64,000 nucleotides of DNA from Bauldia litoralis (GTDB taxonomy: Bacteria; Pseudomonadota; Alphaproteobacteria; Rhizobiales; Kaistiaceae), in the NCBI GenBank assembly GCA_945882315.1, contig CAMCWB010000008.1, positions 1 through 64,000 of the forward strand. The letters are read 5' to 3'. How positions within the stretch are numbered: the stretch's first letter is position 1; each line of letters starts with the position of its first letter. The translations under genes were made by a program, and so were the position numbers. A model generated the notes under the pieces. That model searched no databases, was not told the origin of the DNA, and saw only the letters and a program-made list of their open reading frames with translations. Of the stretch, positions 1 through 10,073 are shown piece by piece.

Positions 1-277
1 GGTGGTCGATCGACAGCCGGGTCGGGTTGTAGGCGCCGGTCGGCGTCTCGAAGCCCGACTTGCCGGTGGAGACCTTCCAGACATAGGTCTGGGCGGTGCC
101 CTGCTTGTCGACGACCTTGAGGGTCATGCGCTGTTCCGAGATCGACACCGTGGCGGTGACCGAGGGGGCGCCGGAGATCATGGCGCGGAAGCTCGAGAAG
201 GGCCCGGCTTCCGACGGGGTGGCGCCTAGGCCGAGCATCAGGAGGGCGGCGGCGGCGATCTTGGTCAGCGTGTTCAT
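1..277 (-). CDS. L,D-transpeptidase (YkuD family), N-terminal part only
   Basis: Partial gene leaving the window at its left edge. It starts at ATG 277 and shows a Sec signal peptide of about 24 residues (MNTLTKIAAAALLMLGLGA, then a PSEA-type cleavage region). From about residue 70 it reads WKVSTGKSGFETPTGAY, the typical opening of the YkuD fold (VSTG...TPTG.Y). The catalytic His and SHGC cysteine would lie beyond the edge, so activity cannot be judged. The family forms 3-3 peptidoglycan cross-links or anchors proteins to peptidoglycan in the periplasm, a role prominent in Hyphomicrobiales. The family call is firm; the exact role is inference. Confidence 0.8.
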   Translation of the reverse strand, partial: MNTLTKIAAAALLMLGLGATPSEAGPFSSFRAMISGAPSVTATVSISEQRMTLKVVDKQGTAQTYVWKVSTGKSGFETPTGAYNPTRLSIDH

Positions 278-479
278 GGCATCGCTCTTTCGGGGTCGGC
301 GCCGGAAGCGCCGTGTGCGTTGTTCGTGGGAGCGTTCTACGTGCCCACGACCCGCCTCGCAGTGATCCCCGTCACAGGTGTTGAGACACACCGCAAAACC
401 GCGGAACGACGCCATCTTGCGCGGCCCGGCGGGTCACGGTCTCTTGCCGCTGACACCATCCGAATCGGAGCCGGACGCC

Positions 480-1451
480 ATGTGGGATTTTTCGGTCGCG
501 CGGTCCTTCGCGATTCTCGCCGCGACCTTCCCCTTCATTCTTCTCAGGCTGGTCGTCTTCTACGGAATCTCGCTCGCCTACATCTTCGCGACCGGCACCG
601 GCGCTGCATTCGGCTACGGACTTGGCAGCGCCTTCGCCGACGATCCCGCCGGGCCGGCCTTCTTCGGCGGAATCTTCGGCATCGGCATCGTCTCGGTGGC
701 GCTCTACTGGCTCCGCGAATACATCCTCTACCTCGTCAAGGCCGGCCATATCGCAGTGATGGTCGAGGCCTATGACGGGCGCAACCTGCCCGCCGGCCAG
801 GGCCAGCTCCGCTACGCCCGCGAGATCGTCACGGCGCGCTTTGCCGAGACCAACATCCTCTTCGCCATCGACCAGCTCGTGAAGGGCGTCGTCGGCGCGA
901 TCACGCGCATGGTCTGGACCGTCGCCGCGATCCTGCCCATCCCCGGCCTGCAGGGCCTCGTGAACTTCCTGAACGCGGTGATCCGCGTGGCGCTCACCTA
1001 TGTCGACGAGATCATCCTCGCCTATGACATCCGCGAGCGCTCCGACAATCCCTGGGCGACGGCGCAGGACGCGCTCGTCCTCTATGCCCAGAACAACCGC
1101 ATCGTCATCAAGAACGCGATCTGGCTGGCGCTCTTCATGTATCTCGTCGCCTTCATCGTATTTCTGCTGATGCTCGCGCCGGCGGCAGCGATCGTCTATC
1201 TGTTTCCGGGGAGCTGGTCGGGCTTCGGCTTCGTGCTTGCCATTATCTTCGCATGGAGTTTCAAAGCCGCCATCATGGAGCCTTTCGCCATCGCATCGCT
1301 CATGCAGGTCTATTTCGGAATGATCGAGGGCCAGGTTCCCGATCCGGTCTGGCGTACGCGCCTCGAAGGGGTCTCGGCCAAGTTCCGCACCCTCGGCGAG
1401 AAAGCGATCGACTGGGTCCGCGGCCGGCCGGCCGCGGCGCGGTCCTTCTGA
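480..1451 (+). CDS. Conserved polytopic membrane protein of unknown function
   Basis: A 323-residue protein. I place the start at ATG 480 (MWDFSVARSF), because the longer open frame from 378 adds a non-conserved, charged N-terminus ahead of the first membrane segment. Hydrophobic segments are visible at about residues 8-35, 55-85, 210-240 and 245-275, so it is an inner-membrane protein with several spans and a basic C-terminal tail. No catalytic motif or known domain is recognised. The following SDR gene starts only five bases after the stop, so the two are probably co-transcribed. Function unknown. Confidence 0.75.
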   Translation: MWDFSVARSFAILAATFPFILLRLVVFYGISLAYIFATGTGAAFGYGLGSAFADDPAGPAFFGGIFGIGIVSVALYWLREYILYLVKAGHIAVMVEAYDGRNLPAGQGQLRYAREIVTARFAETNILFAIDQLVKGVVGAITRMVWTVAAILPIPGLQGLVNFLNAVIRVALTYVDEIILAYDIRERSDNPWATAQDALVLYAQNNRIVIKNAIWLALFMYLVAFIVFLLMLAPAAAIVYLFPGSWSGFGFVLAIIFAWSFKAAIMEPFAIASLMQVYFGMIEGQVPDPVWRTRLEGVSAKFRTLGEKAIDWVRGRPAAARSF

Positions 1452-1456
1452 ACGCC

Positions 1457-2287
1457 GTGACGCCACGCACCATCCTCGTCACCGGGTCTGCCTCCGGCAT
1501 CGGCCGCCACGCCATCACCGGCCTCAAGGAACGCGGCTGGCGGGTCTTTGCCGGCGTGCGCAGCCGCGAGGATATGAAGCCGCTCGCCGATGAAGGCTTC
1601 GAGGCGGTCCATCTCGACTATGATTCGCCGGCGATCATCTCGACGGCGCTCTACCGCATCCTCGACAAGACCGGCGGCAAGCTCGACGCGGTCTTCAACA
1701 ACGGCGCCTACAGCCAGCTCGGCGCCGTCGAGGATTTCGGCACCGAGCATCTCCGCGCCCAGTTCGAGAGCAATTTCTTCGGCTGGCACGAGCTCATCCG
1801 CCGCGTCGTCCCGATCATGCGCCGGCAGGGTTCCGGCCGTATCGTCAACTGCTCCTCGATCCTCGGCTTTCTCACGACCCGCTATCGCGGCGCCTATGCC
1901 GCGTCGAAATTCGCGGTAGAAGGCCTGACAGACGCGCTCCGCCTGGAACTCGCCGACACCAATATCCGCGTCGTCCTGATCCAGCCCGGCCCGATCGCCA
2001 GCGAGCTTTCGGGCAAGGCCGTGCAGCGCTTCAAGGAAACCGTCGACATCGACAATTCGCCGCATCGCGAGGCCTATCGGCAGGCGCTGGCCCGCATCGA
2101 GAAGGGAGAATTCTCGACCCGCTTCAAGCTCGGCCCCGAGGCGGTCTTCGACAAGCTCGTCCTGGCCCTCGACAGCCCGCGCCCGCGGGCCCGCTACCGA
2201 ATCACCCGGATCACCCAGGCGGCGGCCGTCGCCAAGCGCCTCCTGCCGACCAGCGTCATGGACAAGATCCTGCTCCGGCAACGCTGA
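1457..2287 (+). CDS. SDR family NAD(P)-dependent oxidoreductase
   Basis: A 276-residue short-chain dehydrogenase starting at GTG 1457, five bases after the previous stop. The Rossmann motif TGSASGIG is at residues 9-16, NNGA at 81-84 (equivalent of NNAG), the catalytic serine region NCSS at 131-134, and YAASK at 147-151 (Tyr147, Lys151). The fold and cofactor binding are therefore clear. The PGPI segment after the active site is typical of classical SDRs. The basic C-terminal extension resembles SDRs acting on lipid or steroid-like substrates, but the substrate cannot be named. The nearby membrane protein gene suggests a shared transcript. Confidence 0.88.
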   Translation: MTPRTILVTGSASGIGRHAITGLKERGWRVFAGVRSREDMKPLADEGFEAVHLDYDSPAIISTALYRILDKTGGKLDAVFNNGAYSQLGAVEDFGTEHLRAQFESNFFGWHELIRRVVPIMRRQGSGRIVNCSSILGFLTTRYRGAYAASKFAVEGLTDALRLELADTNIRVVLIQPGPIASELSGKAVQRFKETVDIDNSPHREAYRQALARIEKGEFSTRFKLGPEAVFDKLVLALDSPRPRARYRITRITQAAAVAKRLLPTSVMDKILLRQR

Positions 2288-2369
2288 GCCGGCTTTCCGC
2301 GCCGGCATGGTCTGGCCGGCGCAACTGGACTATATGAAGGCCGTCAGCCGAACACCTCCGGTGCAGCCA

Positions 2370-2564
2370 ATGTCGGGTCTCTTCCTTATCCTCGTGCCGC
2401 TCGCCCTTGCCGCCGTCGCCATCGTGCTCGGCCTCGGGCTCTACAACCTGGCGCGGGGCGGCTCGCCCGAACGCTCGCAGGAGCTGATGCGCTGGCGCGT
2501 CATCCTCCAGCTCGTGGCGCTGGTCGTCGTCATGACGGCGCTCTTCTTCGCCTCCTCGGGCTGA
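2370..2564 (+). CDS. HIG1-type twin-transmembrane protein
   Basis: A 64-residue inner-membrane protein starting at ATG 2370 (MSGLFLILVPLALAAVAIVL). It has two hydrophobic segments separated by a short loop carrying SPERSQELMRWRVILQ, which matches the conserved loop of the HIG_1_N (hypoxia-induced gene 1) family. Bacterial members are small membrane proteins linked to respiratory complexes; whether this one is remains inference. An in-frame ATG at 2334 would add 12 residues, but the hydrophobic segment begins naturally at 2370. The gene lies four bases before the cobalamin adenosyltransferase gene and forms part of a co-directional run reaching to etfA. Confidence 0.75.
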   Translation: MSGLFLILVPLALAAVAIVLGLGLYNLARGGSPERSQELMRWRVILQLVALVVVMTALFFASSG

Positions 2565-2568
2565 CCGG

Positions 2569-3141
2569 ATGGTCCTGCTCAACAAGATCTACACGCGCAC
2601 CGGCGACGACGGATCGAGCGGGCTCGGCACCGGCGAGCGCCGCAGCAAGGCCGACCCGCGCTTCGAGGCAATCGGCACGGTCGACGAGCTGAACGCCTAT
2701 ATCGGCATCGGCCGCCTGCACGATCAGATGCTCGGCCCCGATCTCGCCGCGATGCTCGCCCGCATCCAGAACGACCTCTTCGACCTCGGCGCCGACCTCG
2801 CCACGCCCGACAGCGCCAACCCGAAACGCGAGCGGCTGCGGATCACCACCGCGCAGGTCGACCGGCTGGAGCGCGAGATCGACCAGCTCAATGCTAGCCT
2901 TTCGCCGCTCACCTCCTTCGTGCTGCCGGCCGGCACGCCCGCCGCCGCGACGCTGCATGTCTGCCGCACGGTCGCCCGCCGCGCCGAGCGCGCCATGGTG
3001 GCGCTCGCCGCCGGCGAGGCCGTCAATCGCGAGGCGCTGCGCTACGTCAACCGGCTGTCCGACCTGCTCTTCGTGGCGGCCCGGGTCGCCAACCGCAACG
3101 GTGCCGACGACGTCCTCTGGACGCCCGGCGAGAACCGCTGA
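2569..3141 (+). CDS. ATP:cob(I)alamin adenosyltransferase, PduO type
   Basis: A 190-residue protein of the PduO/MMAB class, which transfers the adenosyl group from ATP to cob(I)alamin to make adenosylcobalamin. The N-terminal ATP-binding signature YTRTGDDGSSGLGTGERRSK covers residues 8-27, followed by the typical DELNAYIG helix. The C-terminal half carries the conserved FVLPAGTPAAATLHVCRTVARRAER-type region (described here by its ends, FVLPAG and CRTVARRAE) and the YVNRLSDLLFVAAR helix. Length fits the family. The stop overlaps the rhomboid gene start by one base, so translation is probably coupled. Confidence 0.95.
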   Translation: MVLLNKIYTRTGDDGSSGLGTGERRSKADPRFEAIGTVDELNAYIGIGRLHDQMLGPDLAAMLARIQNDLFDLGADLATPDSANPKRERLRITTAQVDRLEREIDQLNASLSPLTSFVLPAGTPAAATLHVCRTVARRAERAMVALAAGEAVNREALRYVNRLSDLLFVAARVANRNGADDVLWTPGENR

Positions 3142-3929
3142 TGTTCATCCCCTTCTACGATTCCAATCCGCACCGCTACATCAAATACTGCTTCGTGACC
3201 TGGGCGCTGATCGCGGCCAACACCATCGTCTTCCTGCTCACCCTCACCGACCCGGATGCGCTGCAGAGCTCGGCGCTGAGCTTCGGCCTCATCCCGGCGG
3301 TCTTCAACGACACCGTCGATCTTCCCGCCGATTTCCTGGCGGTCCCCGGCTGGGTGACGCTCCTCACCTATTCCTTCCTGCATGGCGACATCTGGCATCT
3401 CTTCGGTAATATGATCTTCCTCTGGGTCTTCGCCGACAATGTCGAGGACGCGCTCGGCCATTGGCGCTTCCTCGCCTTCTACTGCCTCTGCGCCATCGGC
3501 GCCGGTTACGTCCATGTCCTCGCCGGGCCCTTTTCCGAAGCGCCCGTCATCGGCGCCTCGGGCGCGGTGGCCGGCATCGTCGCCGGCTATCTCATCCTCT
3601 ATCCCTATTCGAAGGTCTGGATACTCGCCCTCGGCCGTATCCCGCTCCGCCTCCGCTCATACTGGGTGCTGGGCTTCTGGGCGGGGTACCAGGTCTTCCA
3701 GGTGCTGGTTGCCGAGCCCGGCGAGATCGCCTGGTGGACCCATGTCGGCGGCTTCGTCACCGGCGCGGTCCTCGTCCTGCTGCTGCGCCGCCGCGGCGTC
3801 GTCCTTTTCGGCTACGACCCGGAACCGGCGGAAGCCGCGGCCGGCAATGTTGACGAGGCGGCGACCGGGCCGATAGGGTCCGCCGCGCCTGAAGCTGCGC
3901 CCACACGATCCAAGGGTTCTTGGGAATGA
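3141..3929 (+). CDS. Rhomboid family intramembrane serine protease
   Basis: A 262-residue inner-membrane protease with six or so hydrophobic spans. The nucleophile motif GASGAVAG places Ser140 in a membrane helix, and the partner His201 sits in THVGGFVTG near the last helix. The HLFGN motif (His86-Asn90) supplies the oxyanion-site residues, so all key rhomboid residues are present. The C-terminal 50 residues are a soluble acidic, Ala/Pro-rich tail. Its substrate is unknown. The ATG of etfB overlaps the stop (ATGA), tying the gene to the cobalamin and electron-transfer genes in one transcript, an arrangement often seen in Hyphomicrobiales. Confidence 0.93.
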   Translation: MFIPFYDSNPHRYIKYCFVTWALIAANTIVFLLTLTDPDALQSSALSFGLIPAVFNDTVDLPADFLAVPGWVTLLTYSFLHGDIWHLFGNMIFLWVFADNVEDALGHWRFLAFYCLCAIGAGYVHVLAGPFSEAPVIGASGAVAGIVAGYLILYPYSKVWILALGRIPLRLRSYWVLGFWAGYQVFQVLVAEPGEIAWWTHVGGFVTGAVLVLLLRRRGVVLFGYDPEPAEAAAGNVDEAATGPIGSAAPEAAPTRSKGSWE

Positions 3930-4672
3930 AAATACTGGTGCCCGTCAAACGGGTCGTTGACTACAATGTGAAGGTGCGCGTGAAGTCTGATGGCTCCGGC
4001 ATGGACCTCGCCAACGTCAAGATGTCGATGAATCCCTTCGACGAGATCGCCGTCGAGGAGGCCCTTCGCCAGAAGGAAGCCGGCAAGGCCGAGGAAGTCA
4101 TCGTCGTCTCGATCGGCCCCGCCCAGTGCGTCGAGACCATCCGTACGGCGCTGGCCATGGGCGCCGACCGCGGCATCCTGGTGAAGGCCGACGGTCCCGT
4201 CGAGCCGCTCGCCGTCGCAAAAATTCTCCGCGAGATCGTCAAGGCCGAGAATCCCGGCCTCGTCATCCTCGGCAAGCAGGCGATCGACGACGATTGCAGC
4301 CAGACCGGCCAGATGCTCGCCGCCCTTCTCGGCCGTCCGCAGGGCACCTTCGCCTCGAAGGTCGCCATCGACGGCGACCACGTCGATGTCACCCGCGAGA
4401 TCGATGGCGGCCACGAGACCGTGCGCCTGGCGCTGCCGGCGATCGTCACCACCGATCTCCGCCTCAACGAGCCGCGCTACGCGTCGCTGCCCAACATCAT
4501 GAAAGCCAAAAAGAAGCCGGTCGAAGAAAAGACGCCGGCCGATTACGGCGTCGACATCGCGCCGCGGCTGACCGTCATCAAGACCGCCGAACCGGCCGGC
4601 CGCCGCGCCGGCGTCAAGCTCGGCTCCGCCGCCGAGCTTGTCGGCAAGCTCAAGGAGGCCGGCATCCTATGA
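3926..4672 (+). CDS. etfB: Electron transfer flavoprotein beta subunit
   Basis: A 248-residue EtfB starting at ATG 3926, which overlaps the upstream stop; an in-frame start six bases earlier is less likely because [19 protein letters not shown] is the standard N-terminus. With EtfA it forms the cytoplasmic FAD/AMP-containing dimer that accepts electrons from acyl-CoA and other dehydrogenases and passes them to ETF:quinone oxidoreductase. The [17 protein letters not shown] segment is characteristic, as is the AMP-binding region around LGKQAIDDD (roughly residues 113-122). The stop overlaps the etfA start by four bases. Confidence 0.97.
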   Translation: MKILVPVKRVVDYNVKVRVKSDGSGMDLANVKMSMNPFDEIAVEEALRQKEAGKAEEVIVVSIGPAQCVETIRTALAMGADRGILVKADGPVEPLAVAKILREIVKAENPGLVILGKQAIDDDCSQTGQMLAALLGRPQGTFASKVAIDGDHVDVTREIDGGHETVRLALPAIVTTDLRLNEPRYASLPNIMKAKKKPVEEKTPADYGVDIAPRLTVIKTAEPAGRRAGVKLGSAAELVGKLKEAGIL

Positions 4673-5598
4673 CCACGCTTCTCGTCGCCGATCACGACAA
4701 CACGTCCCTCAAGGACGCCACCGCCAAGGCGCTGACCGCGGCGCTGGCGCTGGGCGCCGACGTCCATGTTCTCGTCGCCGGCAAGGATTGCCGTCCCGCC
4801 GCCGATGCCGCCGCCAAGCTCGCCGGCGTCGCCAAGGTCCTCGTCGCCGATGCCGCCGCGCTCGAGCACCAGCTCGCCGAGCCGGTCGCCGACCTCGTCG
4901 TCTCGCTCGCCGGCAGCTATGACGCGATCGTCGCGCCGGCGACCCATACCGGCAAGAACTTCATGCCGCGCATCGCCGCCCTTCTCGACGTCATGCAGAT
5001 CTCGGATATCTCGGCGGTGCTTTCGGCCGACACCTTCGAGCGGCCGATCTATGCCGGCAACGCCATGCAGACGGTCAAATCGACGGATGCCAAGAAAGTC
5101 ATCACCGTCCGCATCGCCGCCTTCAAGGCGGCGCCGGCCGGCGGCTCGGCGATGGTCGAGGCCGTCACCGTGCCGGACTCGGCCAGCACATCGAGCTTCG
5201 TCGGCGCCGAGATCGCCCGCTCCGAACGGCCCGAGCTGACCGCCGCCAAGATCGTCGTCTCCGGCGGCCGCGCCTTCCAGTCCTCCGACAATTTCCGCAA
5301 GCACCTCGAGCCGCTCGCCGACAAGCTCGGCGCCGCCATCGGCGCCTCGCGCGCCGCGGTCGACGCCGGCTATGCGCCGAACGACTATCAGGTCGGCCAG
5401 ACCGGCAAGGTCGTGGCCCCCGACCTCTACATCGCCATCGGCATTTCCGGCGCCATCCAGCATCTCGCCGGCATGAAGGATTCGAAGATCATCGTCGCCA
5501 TCAACAAGGACGCCGAGGCCCCGATCTTCCAGATTGCCGATTTCGGCCTCGTCGGCGATCTTTTCCAGATCCTCCCGGAACTGGAAAAGGCGCTGTAA
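4669..5598 (+). CDS. etfA: Electron transfer flavoprotein alpha subunit
   Basis: A 309-residue EtfA beginning at ATG 4669 in an ATGA overlap with etfB. The N-terminal ETF fold is followed by the C-terminal FAD-binding domain, visible as [20 protein letters not shown], the [19 protein letters not shown] segment and the [10 protein letters not shown] helix that contacts FAD. The order etfB-etfA followed by a 3-hydroxyacyl-CoA dehydrogenase is typical of alphaproteobacteria and couples beta-oxidation or butyrate metabolism to the quinone pool. Confidence 0.97.
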   Translation: MTTLLVADHDNTSLKDATAKALTAALALGADVHVLVAGKDCRPAADAAAKLAGVAKVLVADAAALEHQLAEPVADLVVSLAGSYDAIVAPATHTGKNFMPRIAALLDVMQISDISAVLSADTFERPIYAGNAMQTVKSTDAKKVITVRIAAFKAAPAGGSAMVEAVTVPDSASTSSFVGAEIARSERPELTAAKIVVSGGRAFQSSDNFRKHLEPLADKLGAAIGASRAAVDAGYAPNDYQVGQTGKVVAPDLYIAIGISGAIQHLAGMKDSKIIVAINKDAEAPIFQIADFGLVGDLFQILPELEKAL

Positions 5599-5628
5599 GC
5601 CAGGCAGGTCTCGGGCTATCGTCACGCG

Positions 5629-6510
5629 ATGAGCATCGCAATCCGCAAAGTTGGAATCATCGGTGCCGGCCAGATGGGCAGCGGCATCGCCCATGTCTGC
5701 GCCGCCGCCGGCTTCGAGGTCATGATCAACGACGTCTCGCCCGACCGTATCCGGTCGGGCATGGCGACGATCAACGGCAACATGGCCCGCCAGGTCGCCT
5801 CCGGCAAACTCGAGGATGCCGACCGCAAGGCGGCGCTCGACCGCATCACGGCGGCGCCCCAGATGGAGGCGCTTGCCGACGCCGATATCGTCATCGAAGC
5901 GGCGACCGAGAACGAGGCTGTCAAGCACCAGATTTTCGCCGCGCTCTGCGCCGTGCTCCGGCCGGAAACGCTGCTCGCCACCAACACCTCCTCGATCTCG
6001 ATCACCCGGCTGGCCGCCGCGACCGACCGGCCCGAACGCTTCATCGGCATTCATTTCATGAATCCGGTGCCGGTCATGGAGCTGGTCGAGGTCATCCGCG
6101 GCATCGCGACGGATGCGGAGACCTTCGAGTCAGCCAGGGTTTTCGTCGAGAAGCTCGGCAAGTCGATCACCGTCGCCGAGGATTTCCCCGCCTTCATCGT
6201 CAACCGCATCCTGCTGCCGATGATCAACGAGGCGATCTACACGCTGCACGAGGGCGTCGGCAGCATCGAGGCGATCGACACGGCGATGCGGCTCGGCGCC
6301 CGCCATCCGATGGGGCCGTTGCAGCTCGCCGATTTCATCGGCCTCGATACCTGCCTGTCGGTGATGCAGGTCCTGTACGAGGGGCTGGCCGACTCGAAAT
6401 ACCGGCCCTGCCCGCTGCTCGTGAAATATGTCGAGGCGGGATGGCTCGGCCGCAAGACAGGCCGCGGCTTCTACGATTACCGCGGCGAAAAGCCCGTTCC
6501 GACGCGCTGA
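5629..6510 (+). CDS. 3-hydroxybutyryl-CoA dehydrogenase
   Basis: A 293-residue NAD(P)-dependent dehydrogenase that interconverts (S)-3-hydroxybutyryl-CoA and acetoacetyl-CoA. The Rossmann motif [10 protein letters not shown] is at about residues 11-20. Family motifs follow: [27 protein letters not shown] (containing the catalytic-histidine region) and [20 protein letters not shown]. The length matches stand-alone HbdA/FadB2-type enzymes, without a fused hydratase. It lies 30 bases behind etfA, consistent with one operon. Its stereochemistry is opposite to that of the PhaB reductase encoded near 35 kb, so the two serve degradation and storage respectively. Confidence 0.94.
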   Translation: MSIAIRKVGIIGAGQMGSGIAHVCAAAGFEVMINDVSPDRIRSGMATINGNMARQVASGKLEDADRKAALDRITAAPQMEALADADIVIEAATENEAVKHQIFAALCAVLRPETLLATNTSSISITRLAAATDRPERFIGIHFMNPVPVMELVEVIRGIATDAETFESARVFVEKLGKSITVAEDFPAFIVNRILLPMINEAIYTLHEGVGSIEAIDTAMRLGARHPMGPLQLADFIGLDTCLSVMQVLYEGLADSKYRPCPLLVKYVEAGWLGRKTGRGFYDYRGEKPVPTR

Positions 6511-6560
6511 CCCCCGACACGGCGGTCCAGATCGTGTGGCCGCCGCAGGCCCCTTCCGGT

Positions 6561-6575
6561 TAACAGAACCTTGAT
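6561..6575. promoter_or_regulatory. Possible degenerate CtrA half-site pair upstream of the diguanylate cyclase
   Basis: TTAA, seven bases, then TTGA; this is one mismatch from the CtrA consensus TTAA-N7-TTAA. It lies about 120 bases before the diguanylate cyclase start in a locally AT-rich stretch that also contains a TTGACA hexamer at about 6590. CtrA controls many c-di-GMP and motility genes in alphaproteobacteria, so the location is plausible, but a one-mismatch match is weak evidence. Confidence 0.3.
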
Positions 6576-6696
6576 TTAATACAAGAAATTGACATTTCGC
6601 CTCTAACGCGGATTCAACGCCCGCCTGTTAACCCTGGTCGTGGGGGTGCTGGACGGATCGTCATGATCGTTGCCGGCACAGGCGTGTGAGCGTGGA

Positions 6697-7902
6697 ATGA
6701 TTATCGACCTGCCGACTTTGATGATCGCTGGCAGCTTCGTCGCTGCCACGAGTGGTGTTTTCCTTATTTTTGCCTGGTCGCAGAATCGCGAATCGCGCGC
6801 CATGCTCTGGTGGGCGGCGGCCAATCTGCTTCTCGCTATGGCCGTGCCGCTGATGGCGACATCCGACGACTCGTTCGGATGGCCGTCGCAGATCGCAGCG
6901 ATCAGCCTGCTCAATCTCAGCCCGGCTCTCGTCTGGGCGGCCGCCCGCAGTTCCAACGGCCGGCATGCCAACCGTACCGTCATCGCCGGCGGCGTGCTGC
7001 TCTGGCTGCTGGCGATGGCCCTTCCCGGCTTCCGCGCCTCCTATCACGGGCAGACATTTCTCAACCTCGCAGTGGTCGCCGCCTATCTCTTCGCCGCCGC
7101 GGTCGAGTTCTGGCGCGGACGGGCCGAACGTCTCGGGTCGCGCTGGCCGCTCATCGTCCTTCTCTCGACGCATGGCGTCGTCTTCGCGATCGGCGCCGCC
7201 CAGGCGGCGCTTGGAAACCTGCCCGCATCTGAAAACGTCCTGACCGCAAGCTGGTTCGGCTTCCTGCTCTTCGAAGCCCTGGTCTTCGTCATCGGCACGG
7301 CGATCTTCATCGTCGCCATCGATCGCGAACGCTCCGGACTCCGCCAGAAGATCCTGGCCAGCGTCGACGAGCTGACCGGCGTCGCCAGCCGTCGCGCCTT
7401 CTTCGATGCCGCCGAAACGCTGCTCGAATCCTGCCAGGCCGAACGGCTGCCTTTCTCGCTGATCGTTTTCGACCTCGACCGCTTCAAGGACATCAACGAC
7501 ACGCATGGCCACATGGCCGGCGACACCGTCCTTGAAGTCTTCGGCGATTGCGTCCGCGACATGATCCGGACCGGCGACGTGGTCGGCCGTCCCGGCGGCG
7601 AGGAATTCGCCGTCGCCATGCCGGCGGCCGGCGCCGCGACCGCCTATGTCGCCGCCGAGCGCATCCGCATCGCCTTCGCCGAGCGCTGCCGCCGTCTCGG
7701 CACGTTGCGCGTCAGCCCGACGGTCAGCGCCGGTGTCACCACCGCCCGCTTCAATGCCAGCCTCGATTCCCTGTTCGCCGATGCCGACCGCGCCCTTTAT
7801 CGCGCCAAGCAACTCGGCCGCGATCGTGTCGAGGTCGACGGCAACCGGCCGGCCGGCGAACCGCTCTTCGCCGATCTCCCGACCACGGCCCGCGTCGCCT
7901 GA
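6697..7902 (+). CDS. Membrane-anchored GGDEF diguanylate cyclase
   Basis: A 401-residue protein starting at ATG 6697 (MIIDLPTLMIAG). About six to seven membrane spans fill residues 5-215, forming a sensor-like module without a recognised ligand domain. A GGDEF domain follows from about residue 228 (LTGVASRRAFFDAAE). The active-site motif is GGEEF at residues 300-304, an accepted functional variant. The inhibitory I-site RTGD (Arg291-Asp294) stands exactly five residues upstream, so product inhibition by c-di-GMP is expected. The product makes c-di-GMP from two GTP. The stop is convergent with the TlpA gene, four bases apart. Confidence 0.93.
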   Translation: MIIDLPTLMIAGSFVAATSGVFLIFAWSQNRESRAMLWWAAANLLLAMAVPLMATSDDSFGWPSQIAAISLLNLSPALVWAAARSSNGRHANRTVIAGGVLLWLLAMALPGFRASYHGQTFLNLAVVAAYLFAAAVEFWRGRAERLGSRWPLIVLLSTHGVVFAIGAAQAALGNLPASENVLTASWFGFLLFEALVFVIGTAIFIVAIDRERSGLRQKILASVDELTGVASRRAFFDAAETLLESCQAERLPFSLIVFDLDRFKDINDTHGHMAGDTVLEVFGDCVRDMIRTGDVVGRPGGEEFAVAMPAAGAATAYVAAERIRIAFAERCRRLGTLRVSPTVSAGVTTARFNASLDSLFADADRALYRAKQLGRDRVEVDGNRPAGEPLFADLPTTARVA

Positions 7903-7906
7903 CGGA

Positions 7907-8560
7907 TCAGCTCGTCCCGGCCGCGGCGCCGATCAGCGCCTTGGCCTCCTCCGAATCCCAAGCCGCCGGCCCCTCGACCGAACCGATCCGGCAGCCGTTC
8001 CTGTCGAGGAGCAGCGTCACCGGCAGGCCGAAGGCGAGCCCGCGTTTCTTGAGGTTGAGGAACAGCGCCGAGCTCGGGTCGGAGTAGAAGGCGAGCTTGC
8101 CGACCCCGATCTCATCCAGGAATTCTTTGGCCCGTTCCGGATTGTTGAGATCGATATTGACGGCCGCGACCGTGAAATCCTCGCCGCCCATCGCCGTTTC
8201 GAGCCGGTCGAGGGCCGGCATCTCCGTCCGGCAGGGCACGCACCAGGTGGCCCACAGGTTGAAAAGCACGGTCTTGCCGGCGAATGCCTTGAGGCTGGTG
8301 TCCGTGCCGTCAGGCGCCTTGAAGGCGAGATCGGCCAGGTATTCCGGCTCGATCGCCGTCCGGAAGGCCGCGACTTCGCCGCGCGCGAAAGGCGCGGCCT
8401 TGGCGGCAAGGGCCGGCGTCTCGGTGCATTCGGCGGCGATTTGCGGTTGATTCTTGCCATAAAGGGCGAGGCTGACATATACCCCGGCCACCGTGCCGGC
8501 GACCGCGGCAACGGCGAGGATCATCGCCGGCCGCCCTCTCCAGGACCACTTCGCCGACAT
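7907..8560 (-). CDS. TlpA/CycY-type thiol:disulfide oxidoreductase
   Basis: A 217-residue, membrane-anchored periplasmic thioredoxin. One N-terminal membrane helix (about residues 12-34) is followed by a linker and a TlpA/ResA-type thioredoxin domain with the active site WCVPC at residues 106-110. The following PALDRLE helix and the cis-proline region near the C-terminus agree with the family. Such proteins keep apocytochrome or cytochrome oxidase thiols reduced. The same pairing, tlpA divergent from argH with lysA beyond, is well known in rhizobia. Only 26 bases separate the two divergent starts, so their promoters must overlap. Confidence 0.93.
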   Translation of the reverse strand: MSAKWSWRGRPAMILAVAAVAGTVAGVYVSLALYGKNQPQIAAECTETPALAAKAAPFARGEVAAFRTAIEPEYLADLAFKAPDGTDTSLKAFAGKTVLFNLWATWCVPCRTEMPALDRLETAMGGEDFTVAAVNIDLNNPERAKEFLDEIGVGKLAFYSDPSSALFLNLKKRGLAFGLPVTLLLDRNGCRIGSVEGPAAWDSEEAKALIGAAAGTS

Positions 8561-8586
8561 TCGCCTCTCCTCCGGAGCCTTCGATC

Positions 8587-9990
8587 ATGAAAAACAGGAT
8601 GTGGGGCGGACGCTTCTCCGAAGGTCCCGATTCGATCATGGCGGAGATCAATGCGTCGATCGACTTCGACCGCAAGCTCTACCGCCAGGACATTCAGGGA
8701 TCCAAGGCCCATGCCCGGATGCTGGCCCAGCAGGGCATCATCGGCGCGGACGATGCCGAAAAGATCGAGGCCGGTCTAGACACGATCCTGCGAGAAATCG
8801 AAGCGGGCCAATTCACCTTTTCGCGCGAGCTCGAGGACATTCACATGAATGTCGAGAGCCGGCTGACCGCCCTGATCGGGCCGGCCGCCGGACGCCTGCA
8901 CACGGCCCGCTCGCGGAACGACCAGGTCGCAACCGACCTCAAGCTCTGGGTGCGCGACGCCCTCGACGGCGTCGACGAGGCGCTTCGCGACCTCCAGGCG
9001 GCGCTGGTCGAGAAGGCCCTCGACCATGCTGGCACGGTCATGCCCGGCTTCACCCATCTGCAGACCGCGCAGCCGGTGACGCTCGGCCATCATCTCCTAG
9101 CCTATGTCGAGATGGCCGGCCGTGACCGCGGCCGCTTCTCTGACGCGCGCGCCCGGCTGAACGAATCGCCGCTCGGCGCCGCGGCGCTGGCCGGCACCTC
9201 CTTCCCGATCGACCGCGAGGCGACCGCCGCCGATCTCGGCTTCGACCGGCCCGCCGCCAATTCGCTCGACGCCGTCTCCGACCGCGACTTCGCCATCGAG
9301 GCGGTCTCGGCGGCGGCGCTGTGCGCCACGCATCTGTCGCGGCTCGCCGAGGAGCTGGTGCTCTGGGCCTCGGCGCAATTCGGCTTCATCAAGCTCTCCG
9401 ACCGCTTCTCGACCGGCTCCTCGATCATGCCGCAGAAGCGCAATCCGGACGCGGCCGAGCTGATGCGCGCCAAGACCGGCCGCATCGCCGGCTCGCTGAC
9501 GGCTTTGCTGATGATCATGAAGGGCCTGCCGCTCGCCTATTCCAAGGACATGCAGGAAGACAAGGAACAGGTCTTCGACGCCTTCGAATCGCTCGGCCTG
9601 TCGATTGCCGCCGCGACCGGCATGATTCGCGACCTGACGCCGAACACCGCCGCCATGCGCAAGGCGGCCGGCGGCGGCTATTCGACCGCCACCGACCTTG
9701 CCGACTGGCTGGTGCGCTCGCTCGCCATGCCCTTCCGCGAGGCCCATCACGTCACCGGCACGATCGTCGCCATGGCCGCTTCCCGCGGCGTCTCGCTGCA
9801 AAGGCTGACGCTGGAAGACCTTCAATCCGTCGAGCCGCGCATCAATGCCGAGGCGCGCTCCTTCCTCGATGTAGACGCCTCGGTGATGAGCCGCACCAGC
9901 CTCGGCGGCACGGCTCCCGGGAATGTCCGAAGGGAAGCCAAACGCTGGTTGAAACGGCTCGAACGGGAAGCTGCCGCCAGGACAACTTGA
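8587..9990 (+). CDS. argH: Argininosuccinate lyase
   Basis: A 467-residue enzyme of the fumarase/aspartase superfamily that splits argininosuccinate to arginine and fumarate, the last step of arginine synthesis. It starts [15 protein letters not shown], the standard ArgH N-terminus. The superfamily signature [12 protein letters not shown], carrying the catalytic serine loop, is at about residues 276-288, and [10 protein letters not shown] and the [11 protein letters not shown] histidine segment are both intact. Length is normal. It is followed by the lptM-like lipoprotein gene and lysA, a conserved alphaproteobacterial order. Confidence 0.98.
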   Translation: MKNRMWGGRFSEGPDSIMAEINASIDFDRKLYRQDIQGSKAHARMLAQQGIIGADDAEKIEAGLDTILREIEAGQFTFSRELEDIHMNVESRLTALIGPAAGRLHTARSRNDQVATDLKLWVRDALDGVDEALRDLQAALVEKALDHAGTVMPGFTHLQTAQPVTLGHHLLAYVEMAGRDRGRFSDARARLNESPLGAAALAGTSFPIDREATAADLGFDRPAANSLDAVSDRDFAIEAVSAAALCATHLSRLAEELVLWASAQFGFIKLSDRFSTGSSIMPQKRNPDAAELMRAKTGRIAGSLTALLMIMKGLPLAYSKDMQEDKEQVFDAFESLGLSIAAATGMIRDLTPNTAAMRKAAGGGYSTATDLADWLVRSLAMPFREAHHVTGTIVAMAASRGVSLQRLTLEDLQSVEPRINAEARSFLDVDASVMSRTSLGGTAPGNVRREAKRWLKRLEREAAARTT

Positions 9991-10073
9991 CGGATGCAGT
10001 TCCGATCGAAATTGGTATGATAGGAACGAAGTGCCGAACCGCTTCCGGTCGGCCGATTGCTGGGGGTGGCGCC

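Noticed and set aside
372-1466. Long open frame on the minus strand opposite the membrane protein gene
   Set aside because: Arg/Asp/Glu-rich low-information translation typical of antisense frames in GC-rich DNA; the plus-strand frame encodes clear membrane helices.
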